The notes: generated by a model from the letters alone, not told the origin. 13,013 nt of DNA from Candidatus Zixiibacteriota bacterium (GCA_023700785.1 JAMPYH010000043.1:1-13013); one strand, 5' to 3'; numbered from the stretch's first letter, positions 1-7,648 are shown. A program made the numbers and translations.

Positions 1-74
1 AACGTGGAATGTTTACCTCCACTAAGCCTTGCTTTGACTCCGGCCTGTCGCACTAACCGTCGCATTCTCAATCG

Positions 75-103
75 TTGCCCGCGAGCGTTTAATCTGATAG
101 TAT
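75..103 (+). promoter_or_regulatory. Candidate extended -10 promoter of the PqqD-M50-HlyD gene
   Basis: TTGCCC (75-80) and TAGTAT (98-103) are 17 bases apart. A TG at 95-96 makes an extended -10 (TGATAGTAT). The -10 ends only 7 bases before the ATG at 111, so transcription would begin at or next to the start codon and the mRNA would be leaderless or nearly so. No Shine-Dalgarno-like sequence precedes the ATG, which fits. No other gene is visible in 1-110. The promoter call is by eye, and transcription from further upstream is possible. Confidence 0.4.
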
Positions 104-110
104 TTCGACC

Positions 111-2426
111 ATGCCAGCATATCCTCGACTGCGTCAGGACTTGGTCTCGGTTTCATCGATCTCCGATGGAGTGACTGTGTACACGGTCAAGGATCCGATC
201 ACCGGCCGATATTTCCGTCTGCGCGAACCGGAGTTCTGGCTGATCAATCAACTTGACGGTGAAACGTCGCCGCAGCACGTGGCCGAGCGATTCCAGAAGA
301 CGTTCGAACTTTCAATCGGGGCCGAAGCGGTCGAGCAGTTCATCGGCGCGCTGGAGAAATTGTATTTTCTGGAGGATGGCCGGAGTGAGGTAGAGGTCGC
401 CCGCGCCGCGAAAGAAGCCAAACGATCGGAATCACTTGCCGCCAGACTACTCTTTATCAAGTTGAAGGCATTCGATCCGTCCAATTTCATTGAGAGACTC
501 TTCGTCTGGTACAAACCTTTCCATCGGCCATTCTGGTGGGTGGTCCAGTTCGGTGTCATATTGGTAGGCATTAGCCTGTTGAGCATTCACTCGAGCAACT
601 TCGCGCTTCGATTGACCGAACTGCTCAATCTCGCCTCCCTCGTGACGATCATCGCCGCCCTGTTTGTAATGATCACGCTCCATGAGTTCGCGCATGCTTT
701 GGTCTGCCGCTATCACGGCGGTAAAGTGAGAGAGATGGGTTTCCTGCTAATGTATTTCCAGCCCTGCTTCTATTGCGACGTCTCCGACGCGTGGCTATTC
801 AGGGATCGCTCTCAGCGGCTTTCAGTGACCTGGGCAGGACCATACTTCCAATTTGTCTTTCTTGCCATCGCGGTGATCGTCTGGAGGTTGACCGTTCCGG
901 GGACCGGTATTAACGAGTTCGCCCGCATCAGCGCGATTGTCGCCTGGGTCAATTTCCTGTTCAATTTCAATCCCTTGATCAAACTGGACGGCTATTACCT
1001 GCTGTCGGATTGGCTCGATATCCCCAATCTGCGTCAGCGCGCGTTTGGCTATGTGGGGAATCTGCTCAAGCGAAGGCTGTTGGGCTGGCCGATCGAGAAA
1101 TCTCACGTCAAACCACGCGAGCGGAAAATCTTTCTTACCTACGCTCTGCTTGCGTTTGCATACTCTGCCGCGCTAGTGATCTATATCATCTGGCTAGTGG
1201 GACAATACCTCGTCTCAATCTGGGGAGGAGTTGGTTTTCTATTGTTGCTCCTCGCCCTCGCTGTTATTTTCCGACAAGCCGCGGTCGAGACTGCCCGGGG
1301 CACAATTCAACATATCTCATATATGAAACGACTGCTCCATCAACCGGTCCGACTGACAGTGTACACGCTGTTGCTGATCGCGTTTGTCTGGGTTATCGGC
1401 GTTATTCCGTTTCCGCATCGGGTGACCGGCGACATTATCATCCAGCCATTGTCCGAGTTCAGCTTGTCGGCCAATGTCGATGGCCTGATCTTGACCAGCT
1501 TTAGAATCGGCGGCGCCAATCCTGAGAAGAAAACGTCCATTCTCAAGTTGATGACACAGGAAGTCGGCGCGATTCCCGTGACTCCATTGGTAAAAGAGGG
1601 ACAGACGGTCAAGATCGGTGACACGCTGGCGATAGCCGTCTCAAATACGGTGAATAAAGATCTGATCGGGGCAAGGGCTGACCTACAGAGGCTTGAAGAT
1701 CAGTTGACCGTTCTTCGGACCAAACCGAAAAAAGAGGAGATCGCGGTCGCCGACGCGGACCTTCGGTCTGCCCGTGCGTCGTACGACCAGGCCCAGCGCG
1801 AACTCAAGCGGGTGGAAGAGCTGGCATCGCGCAATCTGATCGCCACCAGCGTGCTCGAGACCGCGCGCTCCGCGTCCGATGTCGCCAGGGCCGCGGTCGA
1901 GAATAAGCGCTCATATCTGGCCCTGCTCAAATCGCCCCCACGTCCGGAGGATGAAGCGGTCATACTGCGCGATATCGAAAAGCAGAGAAGCCGCCTGGAG
2001 TTTTTTGAGACCCAAATAGGGGCGCAGATCATTCTCAGCCCGATCGATGGCGTCGTTTCGGTCACCAAGCAGTCTGACGCTATTCTCAGCGTGATCGACA
2101 ACCAGGTGTTCGAATTGCAGGTGCCAGTGTCGGACTTCGACATCAATCTGGTCAAGACGGGACAGATGGTGCGAGTCAAAGTTCGTTCCTTCCCGACAGA
2201 CATATTCTGGGGAACCGTGGTTCGAGTGCCGCAAACGACGACCGATTCCACCAAGGCGATGCATTTCCCGGTCGCGGTCGCGGTAAAGAACAATGAGAGC
2301 AAACTGACACAGGGGATGACCGGCTACGCCAAGATCGAGGTGGGGGAGAAGACGCTGGCCGGACGCGCGGCGCGCAAGGCGCTGTCGGTGATCAGGGTTG
2401 AGTTCTGGTCCTGGTGGCTTTGGTAA
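111..2426 (+). CDS. PqqD-like / M50 zinc metalloprotease / HlyD-like adaptor fusion protein
   Basis: A 771-residue membrane protein in three parts. Residues about 10-90 resemble the PqqD winged-helix fold, which in RiPP pathways binds leader peptides. About 135-435 is a polytopic M50 (site-2 protease type) domain: HEFAH at 191-195 gives two zinc-binding His and the catalytic Glu192, and NPLIKLDGYY at 287-296 supplies the third zinc ligand, Asp293. Membrane segments lie near 141-159, 175-198, 241-260, 270-286, 340-365, 370-390 and 414-432. About 440-750 is HlyD-like: two lipoyl-type half-motifs flank a long coiled coil (about 515-650). The C-terminus ends in an aromatic RVEFWSWW tail, as I remember for related M50/HlyD proteins. 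Relatives are usually annotated as peptide zinc metalloproteases or efflux adaptors and often accompany peptide export or maturation genes. Processing or export of a small peptide is inferred, the best candidate being the one encoded at 2738. No ABC transporter is in view. Confidence 0.92.
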   Translation: MPAYPRLRQDLVSVSSISDGVTVYTVKDPITGRYFRLREPEFWLINQLDGETSPQHVAERFQKTFELSIGAEAVEQFIGALEKLYFLEDGRSEVEVARAAKEAKRSESLAARLLFIKLKAFDPSNFIERLFVWYKPFHRPFWWVVQFGVILVGISLLSIHSSNFALRLTELLNLASLVTIIAALFVMITLHEFAHALVCRYHGGKVREMGFLLMYFQPCFYCDVSDAWLFRDRSQRLSVTWAGPYFQFVFLAIAVIVWRLTVPGTGINEFARISAIVAWVNFLFNFNPLIKLDGYYLLSDWLDIPNLRQRAFGYVGNLLKRRLLGWPIEKSHVKPRERKIFLTYALLAFAYSAALVIYIIWLVGQYLVSIWGGVGFLLLLLALAVIFRQAAVETARGTIQHISYMKRLLHQPVRLTVYTLLLIAFVWVIGVIPFPHRVTGDIIIQPLSEFSLSANVDGLILTSFRIGGANPEKKTSILKLMTQEVGAIPVTPLVKEGQTVKIGDTLAIAVSNTVNKDLIGARADLQRLEDQLTVLRTKPKKEEIAVADADLRSARASYDQAQRELKRVEELASRNLIATSVLETARSASDVARAAVENKRSYLALLKSPPRPEDEAVILRDIEKQRSRLEFFETQIGAQIILSPIDGVVSVTKQSDAILSVIDNQVFELQVPVSDFDINLVKTGQMVRVKVRSFPTDIFWGTVVRVPQTTTDSTKAMHFPVAVAVKNNESKLTQGMTGYAKIEVGEKTLAGRAARKALSVIRVEFWSWWLW

Positions 2427-2536
2427 GCGCTTTCACGTCACACACTCGCCCGATCTTTCTTCCAGAATAGACAACATGACCGAGATTGACCACGTTTATG
2501 GTGTGAACCTGGTGTGTGTGAAGGGATTATCTTTCC

Positions 2537-2563
2537 GGAAAGAGGAAATCTTTTCCCGTTTTT
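2537..2563 (+). terminator. Probable intrinsic terminator of the PqqD-M50-HlyD gene
   Basis: GGAAAGA (2537-2543) can pair with TCTTTTCC (2549-2556), with one bulged T and a GGAAA loop. CG and then a run of five T (2559-2563) follow. The stem is short and bulged, so strength is uncertain. A perfect palindrome TCTTTCCGGAAAGA (2530-2543) overlaps the left arm and could compete. It lies about 110 bases past the stop at 2426 and before the promoter at 2620, so it would separate the protease transcript from the peptide transcript. The rest of 2427-2619 shows nothing I can support as a gene. Confidence 0.4.
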
Positions 2564-2619
2564 CAATGGTTTGGACGGCGTGTGACGGTTAAAAGTGGAG
2601 AAGACCGCACTCTTATCCC

Positions 2620-2647
2620 TTGACGGACGGCAGGCGGTCGCTATATT
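2620..2647 (+). promoter_or_regulatory. Strong sigma70-type promoter of the short peptide gene
   Basis: The -35 is TTGACG (2620-2625), the spacer is 16 bases, and the -10 is TATATT (2642-2647). Each hexamer matches the consensus at 5 of 6 positions. It is the best promoter match in the window. Transcription would start near 2654, giving a leader of about 84 bases before the ATG at 2738. No ORF other than the 25-codon one lies between this promoter and the terminator at 2849. Confidence 0.7.
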
Positions 2648-2689
2648 GAAATCAATCGCAAGTAAAAAATCTTCCGCAGAAGATAAAAA

Positions 2690-2733
2690 ATCCTCCATTC
2701 CGGAGGATCCTTCTAACATGTTAAAGGAGGTGA
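2690..2733 (+). promoter_or_regulatory. Structured 5' leader and Shine-Dalgarno of the short peptide gene
   Basis: The ribosome-binding site is AAAGGAGGTGA (2723-2733), close to a full anti-16S match, 7 bases from the ATG at 2738. Two hairpins precede it. Hairpin A pairs ATCCTCC (2690-2696) with GGAGGAT (2702-2708). Hairpin B pairs CCTT-C-TAA (2709-2716) with TTAAAGG (2721-2727), with one bulge and a CATG loop, and so covers part of the Shine-Dalgarno. The CCTCC in the left arm of hairpin A could instead pair with the Shine-Dalgarno GGAGG. The leader can therefore take mutually exclusive shapes that hide or free the ribosome site. Regulation is inferred; the pairings are visible directly. Confidence 0.5.
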
Positions 2734-2737
2734 GTCA

Positions 2738-2815
2738 ATGGCAGATTACAAACTGACCGTTGAAGTTCTCGAGACTCGTATCGCTCCGGCTGGCATCAGC
2801 CTCGGCGGCCAGTAA
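2738..2815 (+). CDS. 25-residue peptide with LETRIAP motif, candidate RiPP or exported peptide precursor
   Basis: A tiny ORF of 25 codons. The peptide begins MADYKLTVEV, carries LETRIAP at residues 11-17 and ends AGISLGGQ. It has no Cys and no hydrophobic membrane stretch. The coding case rests on context: a consensus promoter (2620), a near-perfect Shine-Dalgarno 7 bases before the ATG, and a strong terminator 34 bases after the stop, so this ORF is the whole of the transcript's coding content. LETRIAP resembles the LExR-type motif I recall near the N-termini of some planctomycete exported proteins; that is memory, not a search. The PqqD-like domain of the neighbouring protease makes a leader-plus-core precursor attractive, with residues 1-17 possibly leader and the Gly-rich tail possibly core. 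It could also be a leader peptide, a toxin or a signalling peptide. It matches no named family I know. Confidence 0.72.
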   Translation: MADYKLTVEVLETRIAPAGISLGGQ

Positions 2816-2842
2816 TCGTATTGGTCCGTGAGCTAATCGAGC

Positions 2843-5812
2843 TTAAGGAAGGGCAGGCGAAAAGCCTGCCCTTTGCTTTTGTCCCAATGTCGTTCCCAGC
2901 CGCCGAATCTCTGATACCAGAAACTTGACTACTCTTTTTGTCTGAAACGCAGCTTTGTCTTGATCACTCTCCAGCGAATCGGATATGGTCTTGAGGATCT
3001 GCAAAGCCTGTCGATAGTCCGCAAACGCGTTTTCCAGCTCTCCCCGTGAACTCTGGATCTGTCCCGACAAGACAAGTGTATGGGCGTATTCCGGCAGGAG
3101 GCCGAACTGGCGCGCCTCCTGGCGATTACTGTTGACGATCGCTTTAGCTTCGTCGACCCTGAGCGCGTCAATGAGAAGCTCAGCGTTAATATTGAGCATT
3201 CGCGGGCGATCAATACTCCGCTTGAGCGAACCGGACACTTCTTCTATTGCGGCACGATGCGATCTTGCGACCTCTATCTGGCCGCCTTCCAGCAGATACT
3301 CAATCAAGTTGAATCTCGCGGTGTTAATTTCGTCCACTTGCCCCAGTTCGCGCGCCAGTGCTATAACCTGCTCAAACGACTCGGGCGAACCGTCCACGCG
3401 AAGTCTTGAAACCATCGCCTGCAGCAGAAACGGCTTGATGGTGGTTTCGCGGGCGACTTGTTCGGCTTCCTGGATCGCTTGACTGGCGGATCGCAGATCG
3501 CCGACCAGAAGTCGTAGTTGAGCGAGCGTCAGCCGGGCCTGGACGGCGATCTGTGGGTCTTCGACCTGGCGCATTAATGCGAATACATCATCCAGATTGC
3601 GCCGACATTCGACCGGCCTTCCAAGTCGGAGACTGGTGACCGCCAGTGAGTGGCTGAAGACGAGCTGGTGCGGCAGATCATTAAGCTCTTTGGATAAGTT
3701 GATCCCTTGCTCAAGATATTGTAGCGATGTCGGCAACTGTCCGGCCCCCTGCATTACCGCGGTCATATTCTCGAGATTGAACAGGATCTCACGTTTGCTC
3801 CCGATACGCTGATTGATCTCCAGCGATTCCCACAGGGTAGTCATCGCGCGGTCAAAATCCCCTTTGAGATACAACACATACCCGAGGTTGTTCAACGTTC
3901 GGGCGATCTCACCGACATCGCCAAGTTCCTTTTTGAGATCAAGTGACTTCTGGAGTAACAGGATTCCGCGGCTCAGATTCCCCTGCATGCAGTAAACGGA
4001 ACCGAGATTGGAGAGCGTGGAGGCGGTTTCTGTGGTCGCCTTAAGACGCCGTTGGATGCGCAAAGCAGCGCGATAATGGCGCAGCGTATTAGCTATATCT
4101 CCGGCGTAAAAGTGACTATTACCGATATTGTTGTACGTGCGGGACATCTCCAATTCTTCGCCCATTTCGCGATAGATGTCCAATGCCCGCTTGAGCGCAT
4201 CGAGGCCGGCCTTCGAGTCCTGCTTCATCTTGTACAGGTCGCCGAGATCCTTGTACGTCTCCGCGAGGAGCTTATCCACCGGCTGACCGTTGTAGAGTTC
4301 GACAATTCGCAGGTAACTGGCCAGAGCGTCCTCGACAAGTCCGGTCTCCTTTTGGATGTCGCCTTTTAGCATCAACAACGGCCGAACCTCTTTGAGACGT
4401 TCGGTCATAAACGCGAGATCGAGTACCGCGTTTATGCAGAGGATAGCCTCCGGAGCCTGGTGATTCGCGCGCAGAATGGACGCTGCCTGGTAGGCGCATC
4501 GGTCAGCCGACTCAAGGTCGCCGGCGGCGAGGTAAAGTCGGGTCGCCGCAAGCATCTGGTCCGTTTTGTCGGCGTTGATCGCCTCGGCGCGGGCCAGGCG
4601 GCATATGGTTGCGGGGCGTAGCAGAGGCAACAGAAGCGTCGAAAGAGAATCGCCGGCTGGAGATAACCGCACTGACTGCCTAATTGCGTCTTTCTTTTCA
4701 CTCAATTTGAGGGGGGCGAACTTGGCCAGCGTCGCGCGACGAAGCCGTGAGGGCCAATAGATATCGCTCGTACAGGAGAACCCATTCTCAGTCAGCTCAA
4801 GTCTTCCCAGTCGATGGCTGATCGCCAAAGTCACGTGGAGTTTCGTTAGGTCGCGATCAGTTATCACGTCCAGACGCTTCCGATGTTCAGGTGACAAGGG
4901 TTGGATCACCGCCAGGGCCTGGTCATACGTGTGGCGTCCCGCGAGCAGATGTCTGGGAAGGATTGCGCGTTTGTACGGGTAGCTCCCGCCGCACAGCTGA
5001 AGCTCGCGGCAGACAGCCAGCGGCGAATTCGGGCGTCTCTGCGGATCCTTGTCGAGTAAGGCTGAGACAAGGTTTGCCAGCCGCTCCGGGACACGATCAT
5101 TGGAAAGTCGAACTGAGGCCGGGTTCTCTTCGCGCACTCTCGCGTTGATCCTGACCGGATCGCTTTCGCCGTCGATGAATGGATGCCGGCCGGTCAGCAA
5201 CTGATACGCTATCACTCCAAAGGCAAAGAGATCGGAACGATGATCAGCATGTCCGTCAGCGATGGTCTCCGGCGCCATGTAGCCGACCGTTCCCAGGCCC
5301 GCACGGCTTGATTCTGGCTCGGTGATCTTCCGGCCCAACGAGAAGTCGGAGAGCTTGGCATAGAAAAGATCGTTGGATTCACAGCGAGACAGGTCATTCG
5401 GGAGAAAGATATTCTGCGGCTTGAGGTCACCATGGACAATACCGCGCTGTCGCAGATACTCAAGGTCCAGGGCGACGGCAGAGAGCAGATTAAGCGCGAA
5501 GGGGAGATTGTTCCGCGCATCGATCTGATCGAGAGTCTTTCCTGCGCACAATTCCAGCAGGAGCTGGTCTTGCGGGTCGTCAGGTCGATTGAGGATGCGA
5601 ACGAGACCGGGAAAGCGGAGTCCGCCAATGAGATCGATCTCGCGCGCCGCGAGGCGAGCGAAATCGACTGCGTGATCGGGATCAGGCAGCGGACACTTGA
5701 GAGCGATCTCTCGACCGGTATCCCTGAGCCGCGCCCTCAAGACTTCGGCGGTCCCCCCTCGGCCGAGCCGCTCCAAGATCTCAAAGCGTGACTCGATGCC
5801 GGTCTGCTTCAT
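2843..5812 (-). CDS. Ser/Thr protein kinase with C-terminal TPR repeats (non-RD, DFS variant)
   Basis: A 989-residue soluble protein. Residues about 8-270 form a Hanks-type kinase domain: glycine loop GRGG at 17-20, ATP-binding Lys39 (ALKC), helix-C Glu58, catalytic loop HGDLKPQN at 127-134 with Asp129, metal-binding Asp156 in DFS, and APE at 180-182. Two usual residues differ: the HRD Arg is Gly128, so activation-loop phosphorylation may not be needed, and the DFG Gly is Ser158. Lys, Glu and both Asp are present, so activity is plausible. From about 400 to 960 there are tandem TPR-like repeats, clearest at about 500-680, likely a protein-binding scaffold. I see no membrane segment. The start at 5812 lies 6 bases after the histidine kinase stop, with AGAGG overlapping that stop codon, so the pair is probably an operon. 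The 3' end converges on the peptide unit with 27 bases between the stop codons. Confidence 0.92.
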   Translation of the reverse strand: MKQTGIESRFEILERLGRGGTAEVLRARLRDTGREIALKCPLPDPDHAVDFARLAAREIDLIGGLRFPGLVRILNRPDDPQDQLLLELCAGKTLDQIDARNNLPFALNLLSAVALDLEYLRQRGIVHGDLKPQNIFLPNDLSRCESNDLFYAKLSDFSLGRKITEPESSRAGLGTVGYMAPETIADGHADHRSDLFAFGVIAYQLLTGRHPFIDGESDPVRINARVREENPASVRLSNDRVPERLANLVSALLDKDPQRRPNSPLAVCRELQLCGGSYPYKRAILPRHLLAGRHTYDQALAVIQPLSPEHRKRLDVITDRDLTKLHVTLAISHRLGRLELTENGFSCTSDIYWPSRLRRATLAKFAPLKLSEKKDAIRQSVRLSPAGDSLSTLLLPLLRPATICRLARAEAINADKTDQMLAATRLYLAAGDLESADRCAYQAASILRANHQAPEAILCINAVLDLAFMTERLKEVRPLLMLKGDIQKETGLVEDALASYLRIVELYNGQPVDKLLAETYKDLGDLYKMKQDSKAGLDALKRALDIYREMGEELEMSRTYNNIGNSHFYAGDIANTLRHYRAALRIQRRLKATTETASTLSNLGSVYCMQGNLSRGILLLQKSLDLKKELGDVGEIARTLNNLGYVLYLKGDFDRAMTTLWESLEINQRIGSKREILFNLENMTAVMQGAGQLPTSLQYLEQGINLSKELNDLPHQLVFSHSLAVTSLRLGRPVECRRNLDDVFALMRQVEDPQIAVQARLTLAQLRLLVGDLRSASQAIQEAEQVARETTIKPFLLQAMVSRLRVDGSPESFEQVIALARELGQVDEINTARFNLIEYLLEGGQIEVARSHRAAIEEVSGSLKRSIDRPRMLNINAELLIDALRVDEAKAIVNSNRQEARQFGLLPEYAHTLVLSGQIQSSRGELENAFADYRQALQILKTISDSLESDQDKAAFQTKRVVKFLVSEIRRLGTTLGQKQRAGFSPALP
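2849..2880 (+). terminator. Intrinsic terminator of the short peptide gene
   Basis: AAGGGCAGGC (2849-2858) pairs perfectly with GCCTGCCCTT (2864-2873) around a GAAAA loop, and the T-rich tract TTTGCTTTT (2872-2880) follows. This is a textbook rho-independent terminator for + strand transcription, 34 bases after the peptide stop. It lies within the last codons of the convergent Ser/Thr kinase gene, whose C-terminal SPALP is encoded by the right arm, loop edge and left arm. Read on the - strand the stem is not followed by a T run, so it works mainly for the peptide. Confidence 0.85.
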
Positions 5813-5818
5813 TTGCCT

Positions 5819-7648
5819 CTATTTTGCCTTTTTCGGCTGTAGCCGAGGCAAAAACAGCTTAAAGGTGGTACCGTCGCCAATCTTGGAGCTGACCAGCAGC
5901 TCGCCGCCGTGTTGTTCAACGATCTTGCGGCAGTTGTACAGTCCGAGCCCGTGTCCATGCTTTTTGGTCGTGAAGTGCAGGTTAAAGAGCTTGCCGAGCG
6001 TTTCTTCGCTCATCCCGATACCATTGTCGGTAACTTCGATCGCCATACGTTCGAGTACGCGATCATACGCGGCGGAGATGCCGATCTGCCGCTTGAACTC
6101 TTTGTTCTCAGCCTGCATCCGGACGGCATGTTCTTCGATGGCGTCAGCGGCGTTGTTCAGCAGATTCATGAGGACCTGCTGTACCTGGCCGACATCGATC
6201 TCCACCGACGGCATTTCAGTCGCGAGGTCGAGCGTGAAGTGGATCAGCTTAAAGCGCGGCTGGACCCGCAGCGAGAAGAGGAGGTCGTCGATCAGGTGGC
6301 GAATATCATAGCTGATATACTCCGGCTCAGGCTTGGAGAAGTCCATCAGGCTATCCACAAATCGCTTGATCTTGAAGATATTCTCGGTGATCGACTTCGA
6401 GTTGAACTTCACCTTATCGAACTTCTCGCGGTCGATATTGAGCGAAAGCAGTTCGGCGTTATTGGAAATGATCGACAGGTAATTATTCAGTTCGTGCGCG
6501 ACCGACGCCGCCATTTCGCCGCGGGCGACGAGCTTCTCGGAGAGAATGACATACTTTTCCATCAGCACTTTTTCGGTGACATCCTCGATCGCCATGGTGA
6601 TGCCGTCGGTACCGTCCGGCAAACCGCTGACCGGTGAAAACTTGATAGAGAGCACTTTTTCGATATATCCGGTATTGTGGAAATAGCGCGGCTCAGCCAG
6701 CTCCTGCTTGGTGACGAGGGCGTCGGTGATCATCTTCCGCCAGCGATGCTGTTCTCCGGCCGGCAACCTATCTACGAATACTGTCGGCCTGGCGTCTTCG
6801 CCGACGCGGACGATGCTGTCGCGATTGAGGTCGAAGATCTCCAATGCCACCGGATTGATGGTGGCGATACACCCTTTTGCGTTCAGCACGACGATGCCGG
6901 TGGGCGTGTTTTTCACGACCGATTCGTTGTAGCGCTTCATCGTGTTCAGCGAGTTGTACATCGCGGCGTTATGCAGCGCGTTGGAAACCAACTGGCCATA
7001 AAGCTCAAAGAGATAGAGGTCTGATTTGAGGAACATCCGTGCCTGGTTGGTATTGTCCAGGTAAATGACGCCGATCACCTTGCTGTTGACGGTCAGCGGC
7101 ACGCACATGATGGAGCGAAGATGCAGCTCCACGACCGACTGCTGTTGAGCGTAGCGGTCATCGGCCAGAGCGTCCGACGTATAGACGGACTTGCCGGTTC
7201 GGGCGACCTGGTTGGTGATAGAGGAGGAGATGCGGAAGTCTTCTTCCATCATCTGCTCGCGGCAGAGATTGTAGGCCGACTTGGTCTGCAATTCGCCGTT
7301 ATCGTCAAGGAGCATGATCAGGCCGCGTTCCGCCTGCATCAACTCGATCGCTTGCTGCATCACCATCTGGAGAACGTCGTCCAGCACCAGCGATGAATTG
7401 ATCGCCAGCGAGACCTGCAGTAGCGCTTTGAGATCGGTCATGCGAACGGCGGAGCCGTCCTCACTCTTCTCAGCGGCAAGGCGCGGGTTCTGCTCGGCGA
7501 CGCGGTCAAGCGTTTCTTCCAGCGTCGCAAACAGGTCTGAGGCCACTTTCCCGGAATCATCCAGTACATGCGTAGTACCAGTGAGAGACTTAACCTGGGA
7601 GGAGACGTACTTATACGTTTTTTCTTCGTCAATCTGTTTCATAGTCAT
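5819..7648 (-). CDS. Soluble GAF-PAS sensor histidine kinase
   Basis: A 609-residue cytoplasmic sensor kinase. A GAF domain spans about 71-228, a PAS domain about 232-355, and the dimerisation/phosphoacceptor region about 365-440, with His385 in VAHELNN. The ATPase domain spans about 465-602: the N box has Asn495, Asn498 and Asn499, the G1 box is DNGIG at 541-545 and the G2 box is GHGLG at 565-569. All residues for autophosphorylation are present. No membrane segment or receiver domain is visible, and no response regulator gene is in the window. The ATG at 7648 was chosen because a GGAG lies 11 bases upstream; a second ATG at 7642 is possible. It is followed at once by the Ser/Thr kinase gene, so this His kinase may act with that kinase rather than through a local response regulator. 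That link is inferred. Confidence 0.94.
   Translation of the reverse strand: MTMKQIDEEKTYKYVSSQVKSLTGTTHVLDDSGKVASDLFATLEETLDRVAEQNPRLAAEKSEDGSAVRMTDLKALLQVSLAINSSLVLDDVLQMVMQQAIELMQAERGLIMLLDDNGELQTKSAYNLCREQMMEEDFRISSSITNQVARTGKSVYTSDALADDRYAQQQSVVELHLRSIMCVPLTVNSKVIGVIYLDNTNQARMFLKSDLYLFELYGQLVSNALHNAAMYNSLNTMKRYNESVVKNTPTGIVVLNAKGCIATINPVALEIFDLNRDSIVRVGEDARPTVFVDRLPAGEQHRWRKMITDALVTKQELAEPRYFHNTGYIEKVLSIKFSPVSGLPDGTDGITMAIEDVTEKVLMEKYVILSEKLVARGEMAASVAHELNNYLSIISNNAELLSLNIDREKFDKVKFNSKSITENIFKIKRFVDSLMDFSKPEPEYISYDIRHLIDDLLFSLRVQPRFKLIHFTLDLATEMPSVEIDVGQVQQVLMNLLNNAADAIEEHAVRMQAENKEFKRQIGISAAYDRVLERMAIEVTDNGIGMSEETLGKLFNLHFTTKKHGHGLGLYNCRKIVEQHGGELLVSSKIGDGTTFKLFLPRLQPKKAK

Noticed and set aside
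2398..2592. A 64-codon + strand frame overlapping the protease end, with an internal ATG (TEIDHV...) in the gap
   Set aside because: It starts out of frame within the protease gene, has no Shine-Dalgarno before any start, runs through the probable terminator, and its composition is not protein-like.
2438..2719. A 93-codon - strand frame across the gap between the protease and the peptide
   Set aside because: It lies antisense to the promoter and leader of the peptide, has no ribosome site, and shows no recognisable motif.
5697..6637. Long + strand frames opposite the two kinase genes
   Set aside because: They are antisense shadows of well-supported kinase domains, with no known motifs and no start signals.
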